The notes under the pieces: generated by a model
Told to the model about the DNA's origin: nothing
The model's input: only the letters and a program-made list of their open reading frames with translations
Database searches by the model: none
Program-made: the position numbers and the translations under genes
DNA from: Candidatus Amarobacillus elongatus
Lineage (GTDB): Bacteria > Chloroflexota > Dehalococcoidia > Tepidiformales > Tepidiformaceae
Assembly: GCA_016703545.1 (NCBI GenBank)
Contig: JADJBX010000006.1
Location: 1-64,000 of the forward strand
DNA length: 64,000 nucleotides
Reading direction: 5' to 3'
Shown: one piece after another, positions 53,288 to 61,443 of the stretch
Numbering within the stretch: the stretch's first letter is position 1
How the letters are laid out: each line of letters starts with the position of its first letter

Positions 53288-53920
53288 ATGGCAGCCGGCC
53301 CCATCCCCAGCCTGAAGTTCGAACGCGCCGCCTGGAAGGCGGGCGCGCACTGGGTCGCCGGCGTCGATGAGGTGGGCGTTGGGCCGCTCGCGGGCCCCGT
53401 GACCGCCGCCTGCGTCGCCCTTCCCCCGAACCGCCGCCTCAAGTGGTACAAGACCGTTCGCGATTCGAAGGTCATCTCCGAGAAGCTGCGCGACGAGCTG
53501 GCGGCCGAGATCAAGCGCTCCGTGCCGTGGGCCATCGGCTGGGCCGACCACCTCGAAATCGACCGCGTGAACATCTACCAGGCGCGCAAGCTCTGCATGC
53601 TGCGCGCCTTCGAACAGCTCTCCGTGCAGCCCGACCACATCATCTCCGACGCCCTGCCGCTGCCGCTGCCGAACGTGCAGGCCGTCATCGATGGCGACGC
53701 CCTGAGCGTCGCCGTTGCAGCCGCCTCGATCATCGCGAAGGTGGCCCGGGACGCGTACATGAACGAGATGTGCGAGAAGTACCCCGGGTACGGCTTCTGC
53801 CACAACAAGGGCTACCCAACGCCCGAGCACAAGCGCCTGCTGCTCGCGAACGGCCCCTGCGAGATCCACCGGCGCAGCTTCGCGCCCGTCGCCCAGTTCG
53901 CCCTCGCGCTCCCCGTATGA
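53288..53920 (+). CDS. rnhB: Ribonuclease HII
   Basis: 210 residues, usual size. VAGVDEVGVGPLAGPV with Asp27 and Glu28, VRDSKVISEKLRDEL, DALPL, IDGDAL, AAASIIAKVARD and GYGFCHNKGYPTPEH. All metal ligands are seen, but the usual GRG substrate-recognition motif reads GVG (Val31 for Arg). Removes ribonucleotides from DNA. Four-base overlap with yraN (ATGA), a pairing found in many bacteria. Confidence 0.93.
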   Translation: MAAGPIPSLKFERAAWKAGAHWVAGVDEVGVGPLAGPVTAACVALPPNRRLKWYKTVRDSKVISEKLRDELAAEIKRSVPWAIGWADHLEIDRVNIYQARKLCMLRAFEQLSVQPDHIISDALPLPLPNVQAVIDGDALSVAVAAASIIAKVARDAYMNEMCEKYPGYGFCHNKGYPTPEHKRLLLANGPCEIHRRSFAPVAQFALALPV

Positions 53921-54288
53921 CCACACGCGGGGACCTCGGCGCGTTCGGCGAACGCGTCGCCGCCCACCGCCTCGAGGCGGCGGGCATGGCCATTCTCGCC
54001 CGCAACGTGCGCGTCCCCGGCGGCGAAATCGACCTCCTCTGCCGCGATGGCGCCGACACCGTCTGCGTCGAGGTTCGCACCCGGCGGTCCGCACCCGGGA
54101 CCGCGGCCGAGTCCGTTTCGGCCACCAAGCGCGCGCGCATGTGGCGCGCCGCCTTCGCCTACGCTGACCGCGAGGGGATCGACCCGGCGAACCTGCGCGT
54201 CGATCTCATGGTCATCGACCTCGGCCCCGGCGGCGAAGTGGCCCACACCGCCCACCTCCGCGCCATCGAACTCCCGGATGACGCCTAG
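53917..54288 (+). CDS. yraN: YraN family (UPF0102) nuclease-like protein
   Basis: 123 residues, normal for the family. GDLGAFGERVAAHRLEAAGMAILARNVRVPGGEIDLLCRD and VCVEVRTRR show the PD-(D/E)xK-like endonuclease core (E..EID..VEVR). The function is not settled; it is usually linked to rnhB. The C-terminus has DLMVIDLGPGG. No damage seen. Confidence 0.92.
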   Translation: MTTRGDLGAFGERVAAHRLEAAGMAILARNVRVPGGEIDLLCRDGADTVCVEVRTRRSAPGTAAESVSATKRARMWRAAFAYADREGIDPANLRVDLMVIDLGPGGEVAHTAHLRAIELPDDA

Positions 54289-54379
54289 CGCCGGGCCCTG
54301 AATCGTCACCGCGCGGGAATCGCGCGGCTAGCGCCGCGGTCGCTAGAATGCTTCCCATCACCCGTATGGGAGCCCGCAC

Positions 54380-55207
54380 ATGTCCGCACCCACCCTCGAC
54401 CGCGTGAAGGTCGATACCGGCACCGAAGAACTGATCGCCGAGCGCGAAGGCGACATCCTCATCCTCACTTTCAACCGCCCCGAGCGGATGAACGCGATCA
54501 GCGGCCCGATGCTCGGCGCGTTCTCGCGCATTCTCACCGAGGCGAACCGCGACAACAGCGTGCGCGTCGTCATCCTCACCGGCCGCGGCCGCGGCTTCTG
54601 CGCCGGCCTCGATCTCGTCGACAGCGGCCCCGGTGCGCGCGCCGGCCGCTCGCCCCAGGCCCAGCAGCTGTTCGACCTCGCGGGATCGCCGCCGGTCGTG
54701 CTCTACAACATGGACAAGCCCGTCATCTGCGCGCTGAACGGCGCCGCCGCGGGCTACGGCATGGACCTCGCGCTCCTCTGCGATATCCGCATCGCCGGCG
54801 AAGGTGGCCGCCTGGCCGCCGTCACCGCGAAGCGCAACCTCCTCCCCGAGAGCGGCGGTTCCTGGCTGCTCCCGCGCCTCGTCGGCTGGGGCAAGGCCGC
54901 CGAGATGTTCTTCCGCGCGCAGACGCTGAACGCCCAGCAGTGCAAGGAAGCCGGCCTCGTGAACGAAGTCGTGCCGGACGATCAGCTGCTCGAAACGTCG
55001 CTGGCGTGGGCGCGCGAAATCGCCGCCAACGCGCCGCTCGCCGTCCAGGCCACCAAGCGCATGATGCGCCTCGGCCTCAAGGAAGATTACGAGACCACCG
55101 TCGACCACCTGATGGTGCACCTCAAGGTCCTCTTCGGCATGGAGGACTTCGTCGAGGGCGTCGCCGCCTTCCAGGAGAAGCGCACCCCGCAGTTCACCGG
55201 CCGCTAA
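54380..55207 (+). CDS. Enoyl-CoA hydratase/isomerase
   Basis: 275 residues. Crotonase fold: FNRPERMNAISGPML, oxyanion-hole backbone in GRGRGFCAGLDL and LNGAAAGYGMDLALLCDIRIAG, ESGGSWLLPRLVGWGKAAEM with the catalytic-position glutamate. The second catalytic glutamate of classic hydratases is near AVTAKRNLLPES. The subfamily (hydratase, isomerase or other) cannot be fixed. Start ATG 54380. Ends with a good terminator. Confidence 0.9.
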   Translation: MSAPTLDRVKVDTGTEELIAEREGDILILTFNRPERMNAISGPMLGAFSRILTEANRDNSVRVVILTGRGRGFCAGLDLVDSGPGARAGRSPQAQQLFDLAGSPPVVLYNMDKPVICALNGAAAGYGMDLALLCDIRIAGEGGRLAAVTAKRNLLPESGGSWLLPRLVGWGKAAEMFFRAQTLNAQQCKEAGLVNEVVPDDQLLETSLAWAREIAANAPLAVQATKRMMRLGLKEDYETTVDHLMVHLKVLFGMEDFVEGVAAFQEKRTPQFTGR

Positions 55208-55229
55208 CGCCGCGAAACGCCACACCCGC

Positions 55230-55256
55230 GGAGGGCGTCCCACACCGGGGCGCCCT
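55230..55256 (+). terminator. Terminator after enoyl-CoA hydratase
   Basis: GAGGGCGTCCC / GGGGCGCCCTC, 11 paired bases with one G-U, ACACC loop, then TTCG. Confidence 0.7.
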
Positions 55257-55315
55257 CTTCGCGTTCGTGGCCCGCGCGCTTGTCGCCAAACGCGGTCCGC
55301 CGCTACCGTTGCCGC

Positions 55316-55705
55316 ATGGCCAGGCCCGCCTTCGAATCCGTCGACGAGTACATCGCGACCTTCCCCGAACCGGTGCGGGAGATCCTGCGCGAGGTCCGCG
55401 CCGTCATCCGCGCAGCCGTCCCGGATGCCGCCGAGGTGATTAGCTACGGGGTGCCCGCGTACCGCCTCCACGGTGGTTTCGTCATCTACTTCAGCGGGTT
55501 CACGGCGCACTACACCCTCTCGTTTCCGCCGCCGTTCACGGTGTTCGAAGCGTTCGCCGGGCAGCTCGCCCGCTACCCTGTTTCGAAAAGCGCGGTCCGC
55601 CTGCCGCTGAACGAACCGGTGCCCGCCGAACTGGTGCGCGAGCTGGCACTGTTTCGCGCCGCCGAACTCGAGCGCCGCGCCGCCGCGAAAGCCTCCCCCT
55701 CCTGA
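55316..55705 (+). CDS. DUF1801 family protein
   Basis: 129 residues from ATG 55316. SVDEYIATFPEPVREILREVRAVIRAAVPDAAEVISYGVPAYRLHG is the DUF1801/YdhG-like fold (once called iron-chaperone-like). Ends with a charged helical tail. Function not established. A small single gene. Confidence 0.82.
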   Translation: MARPAFESVDEYIATFPEPVREILREVRAVIRAAVPDAAEVISYGVPAYRLHGGFVIYFSGFTAHYTLSFPPPFTVFEAFAGQLARYPVSKSAVRLPLNEPVPAELVRELALFRAAELERRAAAKASPS

Positions 55706-55825
55706 TCGCCGGTGGTTGAGCGCCCGTGGGGCGTTGGTTCGCGGAACCAAAGCGCTCTGCGTCGCGTCCGCGGCCGGCCGATTCCTGTTCTATCACCGGC
55801 TTTTCCGATGGACGACGGAGCCCAC

Positions 55826-56794
55826 ATGCGCGAATCCTCCGGCCTGCATCTCGACCCCCTCGAAACGCTCCCCAACGAGATCGCCTGGAGCCGCCTGCAA
55901 CGGGCGGCGATGCACAGCGCCCACATGCGTGCCTTCCAGCGTGCCCTCCTGCCCTCGCCCGTCGATGCCGCTTACCGCCCCTCGCCCGCCGAGCTGCGCG
56001 CGGCCGTGCTCGACGATCTCGCCACCTACTTCGACCTCACCCCCGACGAGTGTGTCGAGCGCTGCGTGAACTGGGAGATCTACAGCCTGCAGGAGTGGTA
56101 CGCCCGCCAACGCGACTCCGCCGAGGCCATCACCGACTTCTACGACACCGTCCAGTCGTGGTCGTTCGACCTCCTCTGGTTCGCGTGCCTGCAGGCGACG
56201 GGCCACGCCTACCCCGTGAGCACGGTCCTCGCGCGGTCGCTGCCGGTGCAACCCGGCGCCCGCCACCTCGACTTCGGTTCCGGCGCGGGCGTGACCTCGC
56301 AGCTGTTCGCCGCGCTCGGGTACGAAACCGCGCTCGCCGATATCTCGACGCCGCTGCTGACCTTCGCGCGCTACCGGCTCGACCGGCGCGGCACTCCCGC
56401 CACGTACATCAACCTCAACCACGACGCGCTCCCCGCGGGGCGGTTCGACGTCATCACGGCGATCGACACGCTCGTACACGTGCCCGATGTCGCCGCCACG
56501 GCGCGCGAACTCCATCGCGCCCTTCGCCCCGGGGGCGTCCTCTTCGCCAACTTCGACACCCGCCCGCAGACGTACGAAAACGCCTGGCACCTGTACGACG
56601 ACGACCGGCCCCTGCGGTTCGCGCTGCACCGCGCCGGGTTCGAACCGGAACGCAACTTCGACGGCATGATCACGCGCTACCGTCGCGTTGAGCCGGGCAC
56701 ACTGACGCACAGCGCGCGCGGCGCCCGCGACGCCGTCATCCTGCGCAGCCCCCTCCGCCACTGGTACCGCCGCGCCCGCGCCCGCCTGGGGTAG
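55826..56794 (+). CDS. SAM-dependent methyltransferase with helical N-terminal domain
   Basis: 322 residues from ATG 55826 (GGAG seven bases upstream; ATG 55808 is also possible). The first 120 residues are helical (YRPSPAELRAAVLDDLATYFDLTPDECVERC) and unlike common methyltransferase heads. Class I core: HLDFGSGAGVTSQLFAALG, LADIS, INLNHDALPAGRFDVITAIDTLVHV and RALRPGGVLFANF. Substrate unknown. The tail after HSARGARDAVILRSP is basic. Confidence 0.8.
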   Translation: MRESSGLHLDPLETLPNEIAWSRLQRAAMHSAHMRAFQRALLPSPVDAAYRPSPAELRAAVLDDLATYFDLTPDECVERCVNWEIYSLQEWYARQRDSAEAITDFYDTVQSWSFDLLWFACLQATGHAYPVSTVLARSLPVQPGARHLDFGSGAGVTSQLFAALGYETALADISTPLLTFARYRLDRRGTPATYINLNHDALPAGRFDVITAIDTLVHVPDVAATARELHRALRPGGVLFANFDTRPQTYENAWHLYDDDRPLRFALHRAGFEPERNFDGMITRYRRVEPGTLTHSARGARDAVILRSPLRHWYRRARARLG

Positions 56795-56936
56795 GGCCGT
56801 TGGCGGGCATGTGTGAAAGAGGTACTGCAACCTCCCCTGCTGTGGCGAGGACCGTGCCTTTTTCGGTATTGTGTCACCAGAGCTATACCGTCAGGGAACC
56901 CATGTTCCGCTGTCGGGGCCCCAGGAGGGCAGCAGA

Positions 56937-57107
56937 ATGCCGATGACGGTAGAGCAACTTCTTGCCATGGCGCGAAATGTGGCGGTTTCCGAAGAGGAAC
57001 TCGAGGCGCAGCGGCGGAGCTTCGCATGGGGAAACACGCACATCGAAAACGAGCGCATCACCAGGGCCATGATTGACAGGGCGGCCGACCGGATTCCAGC
57101 GCGGTAG
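56937..57107 (+). CDS. VbhA-like antitoxin of a Fic pair
   Basis: 56 residues from ATG 56937 (AGGAGGG upstream). The core SFAWGNTHIENERITRAMID carries the inhibitory-helix pattern of Fic antitoxins, with a Glu (in IEN) that reaches into the Fic site to block ATP. It resembles the small VbhA-type proteins. Three bases separate its stop from the Fic gene. By eye the G+C of this pair is lower than the neighbours, suggesting transfer. Confidence 0.75.
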   Translation: MPMTVEQLLAMARNVAVSEEELEAQRRSFAWGNTHIENERITRAMIDRAADRIPAR

Positions 57108-57110
57108 TCC

Positions 57111-57776
57111 TTGGCAAACAAGGAAACGCGGCTCGGAGAGAACGACCTCGGCGACCTTCCGGTGCTTTCCGACGAACAGATCGCTGAACGCGAGTCGGCG
57201 AACGGTATCCGGCAGTTCGACCGGATGCTCGAGCTGATCAGGGAGAATATCGGGCAGAAGGCCGCATTCAGGCTCGGACCGCAGGTACTTGTGGAGCTGA
57301 ATGCGCTGGCCGTCGACGGCCTGGAGCCGACACCCGGTGCGTTTCGCACCATCCCGATCACCATCCAGGGATCGCGGCACGTTCCACCGGACTGGCGCGA
57401 CATTCCGGCACTCCTCGACGAGATGTGCGGCTACGTCAATTCGCACTGGGAGTCCGCCACGGCACTTCACCTCGCCGCGTATTGCATGTGGCGGGTCAAC
57501 TGGGTACACCCGTTCGTCAATGGCAACGGCCGAACGTCCCGAGCGGTCTCGTGTCTCGTATTGAGCGTGCACCTCGGGAGCCTCCTCCCTGGACGTCCCA
57601 TGATCCCGGAGCTCATCGACGGGACGACGCGCGAGTACTACCAGGCGCTAGACAGGGCGGACAAGGCCGCGCGATACAGGCGCACCGATGTTTCGGCAAT
57701 GGAGGCGCTCCTTCAGAAGCATCTCGCCGCCCAGCTCATGAATGCTCTCCGGACGGCAGGGGCCGACGGTACTTAG
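57111..57776 (+). CDS. Fic-domain AMP-transferase toxin
   Basis: 221 residues, TTG start at 57111. Fic core motif HPFVNGNGRTSR (133-144) is complete, with a flap region ITIQGSRHVPPDW that positions the target. Such enzymes put AMP (or another nucleotide part) on proteins such as topoisomerases or GTPases. With the small gene before it, this is a class I type Fic toxin-antitoxin pair. The target here is not known. Confidence 0.9.
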   Translation: MANKETRLGENDLGDLPVLSDEQIAERESANGIRQFDRMLELIRENIGQKAAFRLGPQVLVELNALAVDGLEPTPGAFRTIPITIQGSRHVPPDWRDIPALLDEMCGYVNSHWESATALHLAAYCMWRVNWVHPFVNGNGRTSRAVSCLVLSVHLGSLLPGRPMIPELIDGTTREYYQALDRADKAARYRRTDVSAMEALLQKHLAAQLMNALRTAGADGT

Positions 57777-57813
57777 GATTCCCGCCCACAGCCCCCGCAC
57801 GGGGAATCCCCTC

Positions 57814-57843
57814 GTGACGTAATGCCGTTGTAACGGCTACACT
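57814..57843 (+). promoter_or_regulatory. Possible sigma-70 promoter of ilvBN
   Basis: GTGACG (57814-57819) and TACACT (57838-57843), 18 bases apart, about 190 bases before ilvB. The leader between holds several GC-rich stems but I see no peptide run of Leu/Val/Ile codons and no T-box. Confidence 0.35.
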
Positions 57844-58032
57844 CGCAGATCTACGGCTCACGCTGGAGGGCAATCGGGCTTACCGGCCCACCCCTCTCCG
57901 CCTCCAGCCCCGTCCCGGGCCCACGGCCCGCTCCGGGGTGGCCTCGACCTTCGCGGCGAGGCAGGCGCCGGCTCTCCCTCACCGGGAACCCGCCGGTTCA
58001 CGCACAGCTGCCGTGGAGAAGGACCCTGGCCC

Positions 58033-59724
58033 ATGGCGCGCATGACTGGCGCTCAGATCACGCTGGAATCCCTCCAGCGCGAAGGCGTCGACACGATCTT
58101 CGGTTACCCCGGAGGCGTCGTCCTGCCCCTCTACGACACCCTCCCCCAGTTCCCCGGCCTTCGCCACATCCTCGTTCGCCACGAACAGGGCGCCTCGCAC
58201 ATGGCCGATGGCTACGCCCGCGCGAGCGGCCGCATGGGCGTCTGCCTGGGCACCAGCGGTCCCGGCGCGACCAACCTGGTCACCGGCATCTGCACCTCCT
58301 GGATGGACTCCACTCCCGTCTTCGCCCTCACCGGCAACGTCGCTCGCGCGCTGCTCGGCAAGGACGGCTTCCAGGAAGCGGACATCACCGGCATCACGCA
58401 CTCCATCACCAAGCACAACTACATGTGCATGAACGCGAACGAAATCGCCCTCGCGATTCGCGAAGCCACGCACATCGCCACCACCGGCCGCCCCGGCCCC
58501 GTGCTCGTCGACATTCCCAAGGACGTGTTCCAGGAAGAGACCGAGTTCGAATGGCCCGAGCAGGTGAGCCTTCGCGGCTACAAGCCCACCACCGAAGGGC
58601 ACGCCGGCATGATCCGCCGCGCCGCCGAGATCATCGATCAGGCGAAGCGGCCGATCATCATCGCCGGCCACGGCGTCATCTGGGGCGATGCCCATAAGGA
58701 GCTTGTCGAGCTCGCCGAAAAGGCCTGCATCCCCGTCATCACCACCTTCCTCGGCATCGGCGGCTTCCCCGAGGAGCACGTCCTCAGCTACGGCTGGCTG
58801 GGCATGCACGGCATGTTCTACGCCAACATGGCCGCCGATTACGCCGACGTCGTCATCGGCGTGGGCATGCGCTTCGACGACCGCGCGATGGGCCGCTTCA
58901 AGGACTTCAACCCCACCGCCAAGATCATCCACATCGATATCGACCCCGCCGAGATCGGCAAGAACTTCAAGCCGGTCGTGCCGATCGTGGGCGATGTGAA
59001 GCGCGTCCTCCCGAAGCTCATGGAGGAGACGAAGCAGCAGACCCGCAACGACTGGCTGCGCTGGATCGACCAGCAGCGCGAGGAACACCCGACGCTGCAC
59101 ATCCGCGAATCCCGCCGCATGCTCCCGCAGGCCGTCATCCGCTCGCTCTACGACGAGACGCAGGGGAACGCGACGATCGTCACGGGCGTGGGCCAACACC
59201 AGATGTGGGCCGGCCAGCACTACTTCTACAAGCGCCCCCGCCAGCTCATCACCTCCGGCGGCCTGGGCACGATGGGGTTCGAACTCCCTGCCGCGATCGG
59301 CGCGCAGGTCGCGCTGCCGGGGCAGGAGACGTGGGCCATCTGCGGCGACGGCGGCTTCCAGATGACCATGCAGGAGCTCGCCGTCCTCGTCGATGAGCAG
59401 CTCCCCGTGAAGATCGCCATCCTCAACAACGGCTACCTCGGCATGGTCCGCCAGTGGCAGCAGCTCTTCTACGACAAGAACTTCGTCTCCGTCGCGATGA
59501 CGCAGCCGGACTTCTGCAAGATCGCCGATGCGTACGGCATCCGCGCCATCCGCGTCGAGCACAAGAGCGAAGTGGAGCTGGCCATCCGCGAAGCCCGCAA
59601 CCACAAGGGGCCAATGCTCATCGACTTCCAGATCGACCAGGAAGAGAACGTCTGGCCGATGGTGCCCGCCGGCGCGGCCCTCAGCGAGACCATCGAGGCC
59701 CCGGCCGAGGAGCTTGCCCGATGA
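58033..59724 (+). CDS. ilvB: Acetolactate synthase large subunit
   Basis: 563 residues, normal length. ThDP-dependent: RHEQGASHMADGYARASGR with the activating Glu, GTSGPGATNLVTGI, and the metal/ThDP motif GDGGFQMTMQELAVLVDEQ followed by NNGYLGMVRQWQ. First step of valine and leucine synthesis (and of isoleucine with 2-oxobutyrate). The start ATG 58033 is typical (MTGAQITLESLQREGVDTI). Its stop overlaps ilvN by four bases. Confidence 0.97.
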   Translation: MARMTGAQITLESLQREGVDTIFGYPGGVVLPLYDTLPQFPGLRHILVRHEQGASHMADGYARASGRMGVCLGTSGPGATNLVTGICTSWMDSTPVFALTGNVARALLGKDGFQEADITGITHSITKHNYMCMNANEIALAIREATHIATTGRPGPVLVDIPKDVFQEETEFEWPEQVSLRGYKPTTEGHAGMIRRAAEIIDQAKRPIIIAGHGVIWGDAHKELVELAEKACIPVITTFLGIGGFPEEHVLSYGWLGMHGMFYANMAADYADVVIGVGMRFDDRAMGRFKDFNPTAKIIHIDIDPAEIGKNFKPVVPIVGDVKRVLPKLMEETKQQTRNDWLRWIDQQREEHPTLHIRESRRMLPQAVIRSLYDETQGNATIVTGVGQHQMWAGQHYFYKRPRQLITSGGLGTMGFELPAAIGAQVALPGQETWAICGDGGFQMTMQELAVLVDEQLPVKIAILNNGYLGMVRQWQQLFYDKNFVSVAMTQPDFCKIADAYGIRAIRVEHKSEVELAIREARNHKGPMLIDFQIDQEENVWPMVPAGAALSETIEAPAEELAR

Positions 59725-60338
59725 GCACCGCACCCCACAGCGGGTCCCGCCCGCACCACACCGTCCACACCGTCGTCGCCATCGTCGAAAACCGGCCCGG
59801 CGTGCTCATGCGCGTCTCCAGCCTCTTCCGGCGCCGCGGCTTCAACATCGAATCGCTCACCGTCGGCCGTTCCGAGGAGGAAGGGCTGAGCCGGATGACG
59901 ATCGTCGTCGACGGCGAGAGCGCGCCCGTCGAGCAGGTCGAAAAGCAGCTCTACAAGCTGATCGACGTCGTCAAGGTGAGTGACCTCTCGCACGAGGAGA
60001 TGGTCGCGCGCGAGCTGGCGATGATTAAGGTTCGCTGCAACAACGTGAACCGCCACGAGCTGCTCGATATCGCCAACGTCTTCCGCGCCGACGTGATCGA
60101 CATAGCCACCAATTCGCTCATCCTCCAGGTGGTCGGCGACGAGGACAAGATCGACGGCCTGATCAAGATGTGCGAGCCGTACGGCATTCGCGAGCTGAGC
60201 CGCACGGGCCGCGTCGCCATGGTTCGCGGCACCAAGACCACGACGGTCCACGAACGCGAACCCGAAAAGATCGCGCGCATCCACGAAAAGGCCGGCCGCC
60301 GCGTCGACAACGTGGAGTTGCCGTTTTCGAGTGACTAG
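59721..60338 (+). CDS. ilvN: Acetolactate synthase regulatory subunit
   Basis: 205 residues, slightly longer than the typical 160-175. ACT domain (TVVAIVENRPGVLMRVSSLFRRRGFNIESLTVG) and a second ACT-like C-terminal half (MVARELAMIKVRCN, IDIATNSLILQVVGDEDKIDGLIKMCEPYGIRELSRTGRVAM). Binds valine for feedback inhibition of ilvB. ATGA overlap with ilvB couples them. A charged tail (EREPEKIARIHEKAGRR) is extra. Confidence 0.96.
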   Translation: MSTAPHSGSRPHHTVHTVVAIVENRPGVLMRVSSLFRRRGFNIESLTVGRSEEEGLSRMTIVVDGESAPVEQVEKQLYKLIDVVKVSDLSHEEMVARELAMIKVRCNNVNRHELLDIANVFRADVIDIATNSLILQVVGDEDKIDGLIKMCEPYGIRELSRTGRVAMVRGTKTTTVHEREPEKIARIHEKAGRRVDNVELPFSSD

Positions 60339-60387
60339 TCGGCCAGTCACAGTACCCGCGGCCCGCGGGTTAGGCTGAACGCAAACG

Positions 60388-60417
60388 AAGAGGGGCGCCC
60401 AATCGGGCGCCCCTCTT
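60388..60417. terminator. Strong terminator shared by ilvN and sodC
   Basis: AAGAGGGGCGCCC / GGGCGCCCCTCTT, 13-bp perfect stem, AATC loop, then TCTGTTTG. Lies between convergent ilvN and sodC. Confidence 0.88.
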
Positions 60418-60422
60418 TCTGT

Positions 60423-60520
60423 TTGCCCAAACTCCGGCCCCCTGGGCACTGGGCTCTGGGAACTACCTGGTTGCCCAAACCCGGCCCCCTGGGCACCGGG
60501 TACTGGGCTCTGGGAACTAC
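60423..60520 (-). repeat. Interspersed repeat, copy 8: two tandem 48-50-base units
   Basis: TTGCCCAAACTCCGGCCCCC then GGGCACTGGGCTCTGGGAAC, followed by a second unit TTGCCCAAACCCGGCCCCCT with GGGCACCGGGTACTGGGCTC. It reaches the stop codon of sodC (60517-60519). Confidence 0.75.
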
Positions 60521-61242
60521 GCCGCGAAGCGGCGCACACCAGCGACGAACGCGCCCGCCGCCATCGCGAACGCGGCGGCGATGGCGACCGTGCGGCTCGT
60601 GCCGTCCGCGTCGCTGGTGCCGATGCCCGCCGTCGGCGGCCGCGGCGTCGCCGAGGCCGTGGGCGTCGCGAGGGCCGGGTTCGGCGCCGCGAGCACGGCG
60701 CACGCGATGCGGTCGCCACTATTGCCCGTCGGGTCCGTCACCTGGTCATCGGCGCTCATGTGGATAACCAGCGCCGTGCCGTCGGCATCGAAAATGCTGG
60801 TCGGGCCGCTCGTGAGCGAAATCGCCTTCGTCGTGGTGGTGTAGTACCCCTGCTCGACCGACTTGCTGTCGATCTGCGGGAGGTCGCCGGCATGAGAACC
60901 GGCGGGGTTGTTGAGGCCGTGCTGGCGGCCTCCGGGGTTGAAGTGCCCGCCCGCGCTCGTGAACTTGCCCGCCGGCTCGCAGACGCCCACGCCGTGGACG
61001 TGGATGCCGTGGGCGCCCGAGGGAATGAGGGTGGCGTCCGCGATGATCTTCACCGTGCCATCGCTGGCCTGGTGCAGCTGCACGTTGCCGACACGGTTGC
61101 CCGCCGCATCGATGAACGTGCCCGTGACGGAGGTCACGGCGTTGCCGCTGGGGACGGCGGGGCCGGGGGCCTCCGCCATGACCGATGTCGCCACGAGGGC
61201 GAGGCTGGCCGCGACCGGGGCGGCGATGAGGAGCAGTCGCAT
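60517..61242 (-). CDS. sodC: Cu/Zn superoxide dismutase with C-terminal anchor
   Basis: 241 residues from ATG 61242 (GGAAGG upstream). Signal peptide MRLLLIAAPVAASLALVATS with cut near AEA. Metal ligands are all present: His81, His83 (HVH), bridging His100 (GGHFNP), His108, His117, Asp120 (HAGDLP) and His161 (VIHMSADD), with Cys88-Cys181 for the disulfide. A Thr/Pro linker is followed by RPPTAGIG, a hydrophobic helix (about 219-236) and RRF, which looks like a cell-surface sorting tail. Removes superoxide outside the membrane. Neighbouring paralogue lies upstream on the same strand. Confidence 0.95.
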   Translation of the reverse strand: MRLLLIAAPVAASLALVATSVMAEAPGPAVPSGNAVTSVTGTFIDAAGNRVGNVQLHQASDGTVKIIADATLIPSGAHGIHVHGVGVCEPAGKFTSAGGHFNPGGRQHGLNNPAGSHAGDLPQIDSKSVEQGYYTTTTKAISLTSGPTSIFDADGTALVIHMSADDQVTDPTGNSGDRIACAVLAAPNPALATPTASATPRPPTAGIGTSDADGTSRTVAIAAAFAMAAGAFVAGVRRFAA

Positions 61243-61288
61243 GGTTGCCTTCCTTCCGAGCCATCGCTGATGACTCCTGAGGTAAAGG

Positions 61289-61316
61289 ATTATCTCCTTC
61301 GCTTTTAACCATGCAA
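61289..61316 (-). promoter_or_regulatory. sodC: Promoter of sodC
   Basis: On the minus strand TTGCAT (61311-61316) and GATAAT (61289-61294) are 16 bases apart. The same layout, with ATAATCC and the preceding GGTWAAA word, recurs before the paralogue. Confidence 0.6.
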
Positions 61317-61364
61317 TCAGGCAATTGACCGATACAACTACGGCCGCTCGGCCATGGCACGGCA

Positions 61365-61390
61365 AAGGGGCGCCCGATCGGGCGCCCCTT
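61365..61390 (-). terminator. Terminator of the SOD paralogue
   Basis: Perfect palindrome made of AAGGGGCGCCC and GGGCGCCCCTT around GATC; on the minus strand it follows the stop at 61444. Confidence 0.75.
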
Positions 61391-61395
61391 CTGCT

Positions 61396-61440
61396 CGTAC
61401 CCCAACCCGGGACCTCCGGGCACTGGGAACCGGGTACGGA
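61396..61440 (-). repeat. Interspersed repeat, copy 9
   Basis: CGTACCCCAACCCGGGACCT then GGGCACTGGGAACCGGGTAC, right behind the stop of the SOD paralogue, the same place that copy 8 takes behind sodC. Confidence 0.65.
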
Positions 61441-61443
61441 AAC

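Noticed and set aside
57777..58032. T-box or leader peptide of ilvBN
   Set aside because: No T-box core sequence and no run of branched-chain codons found in the leader.
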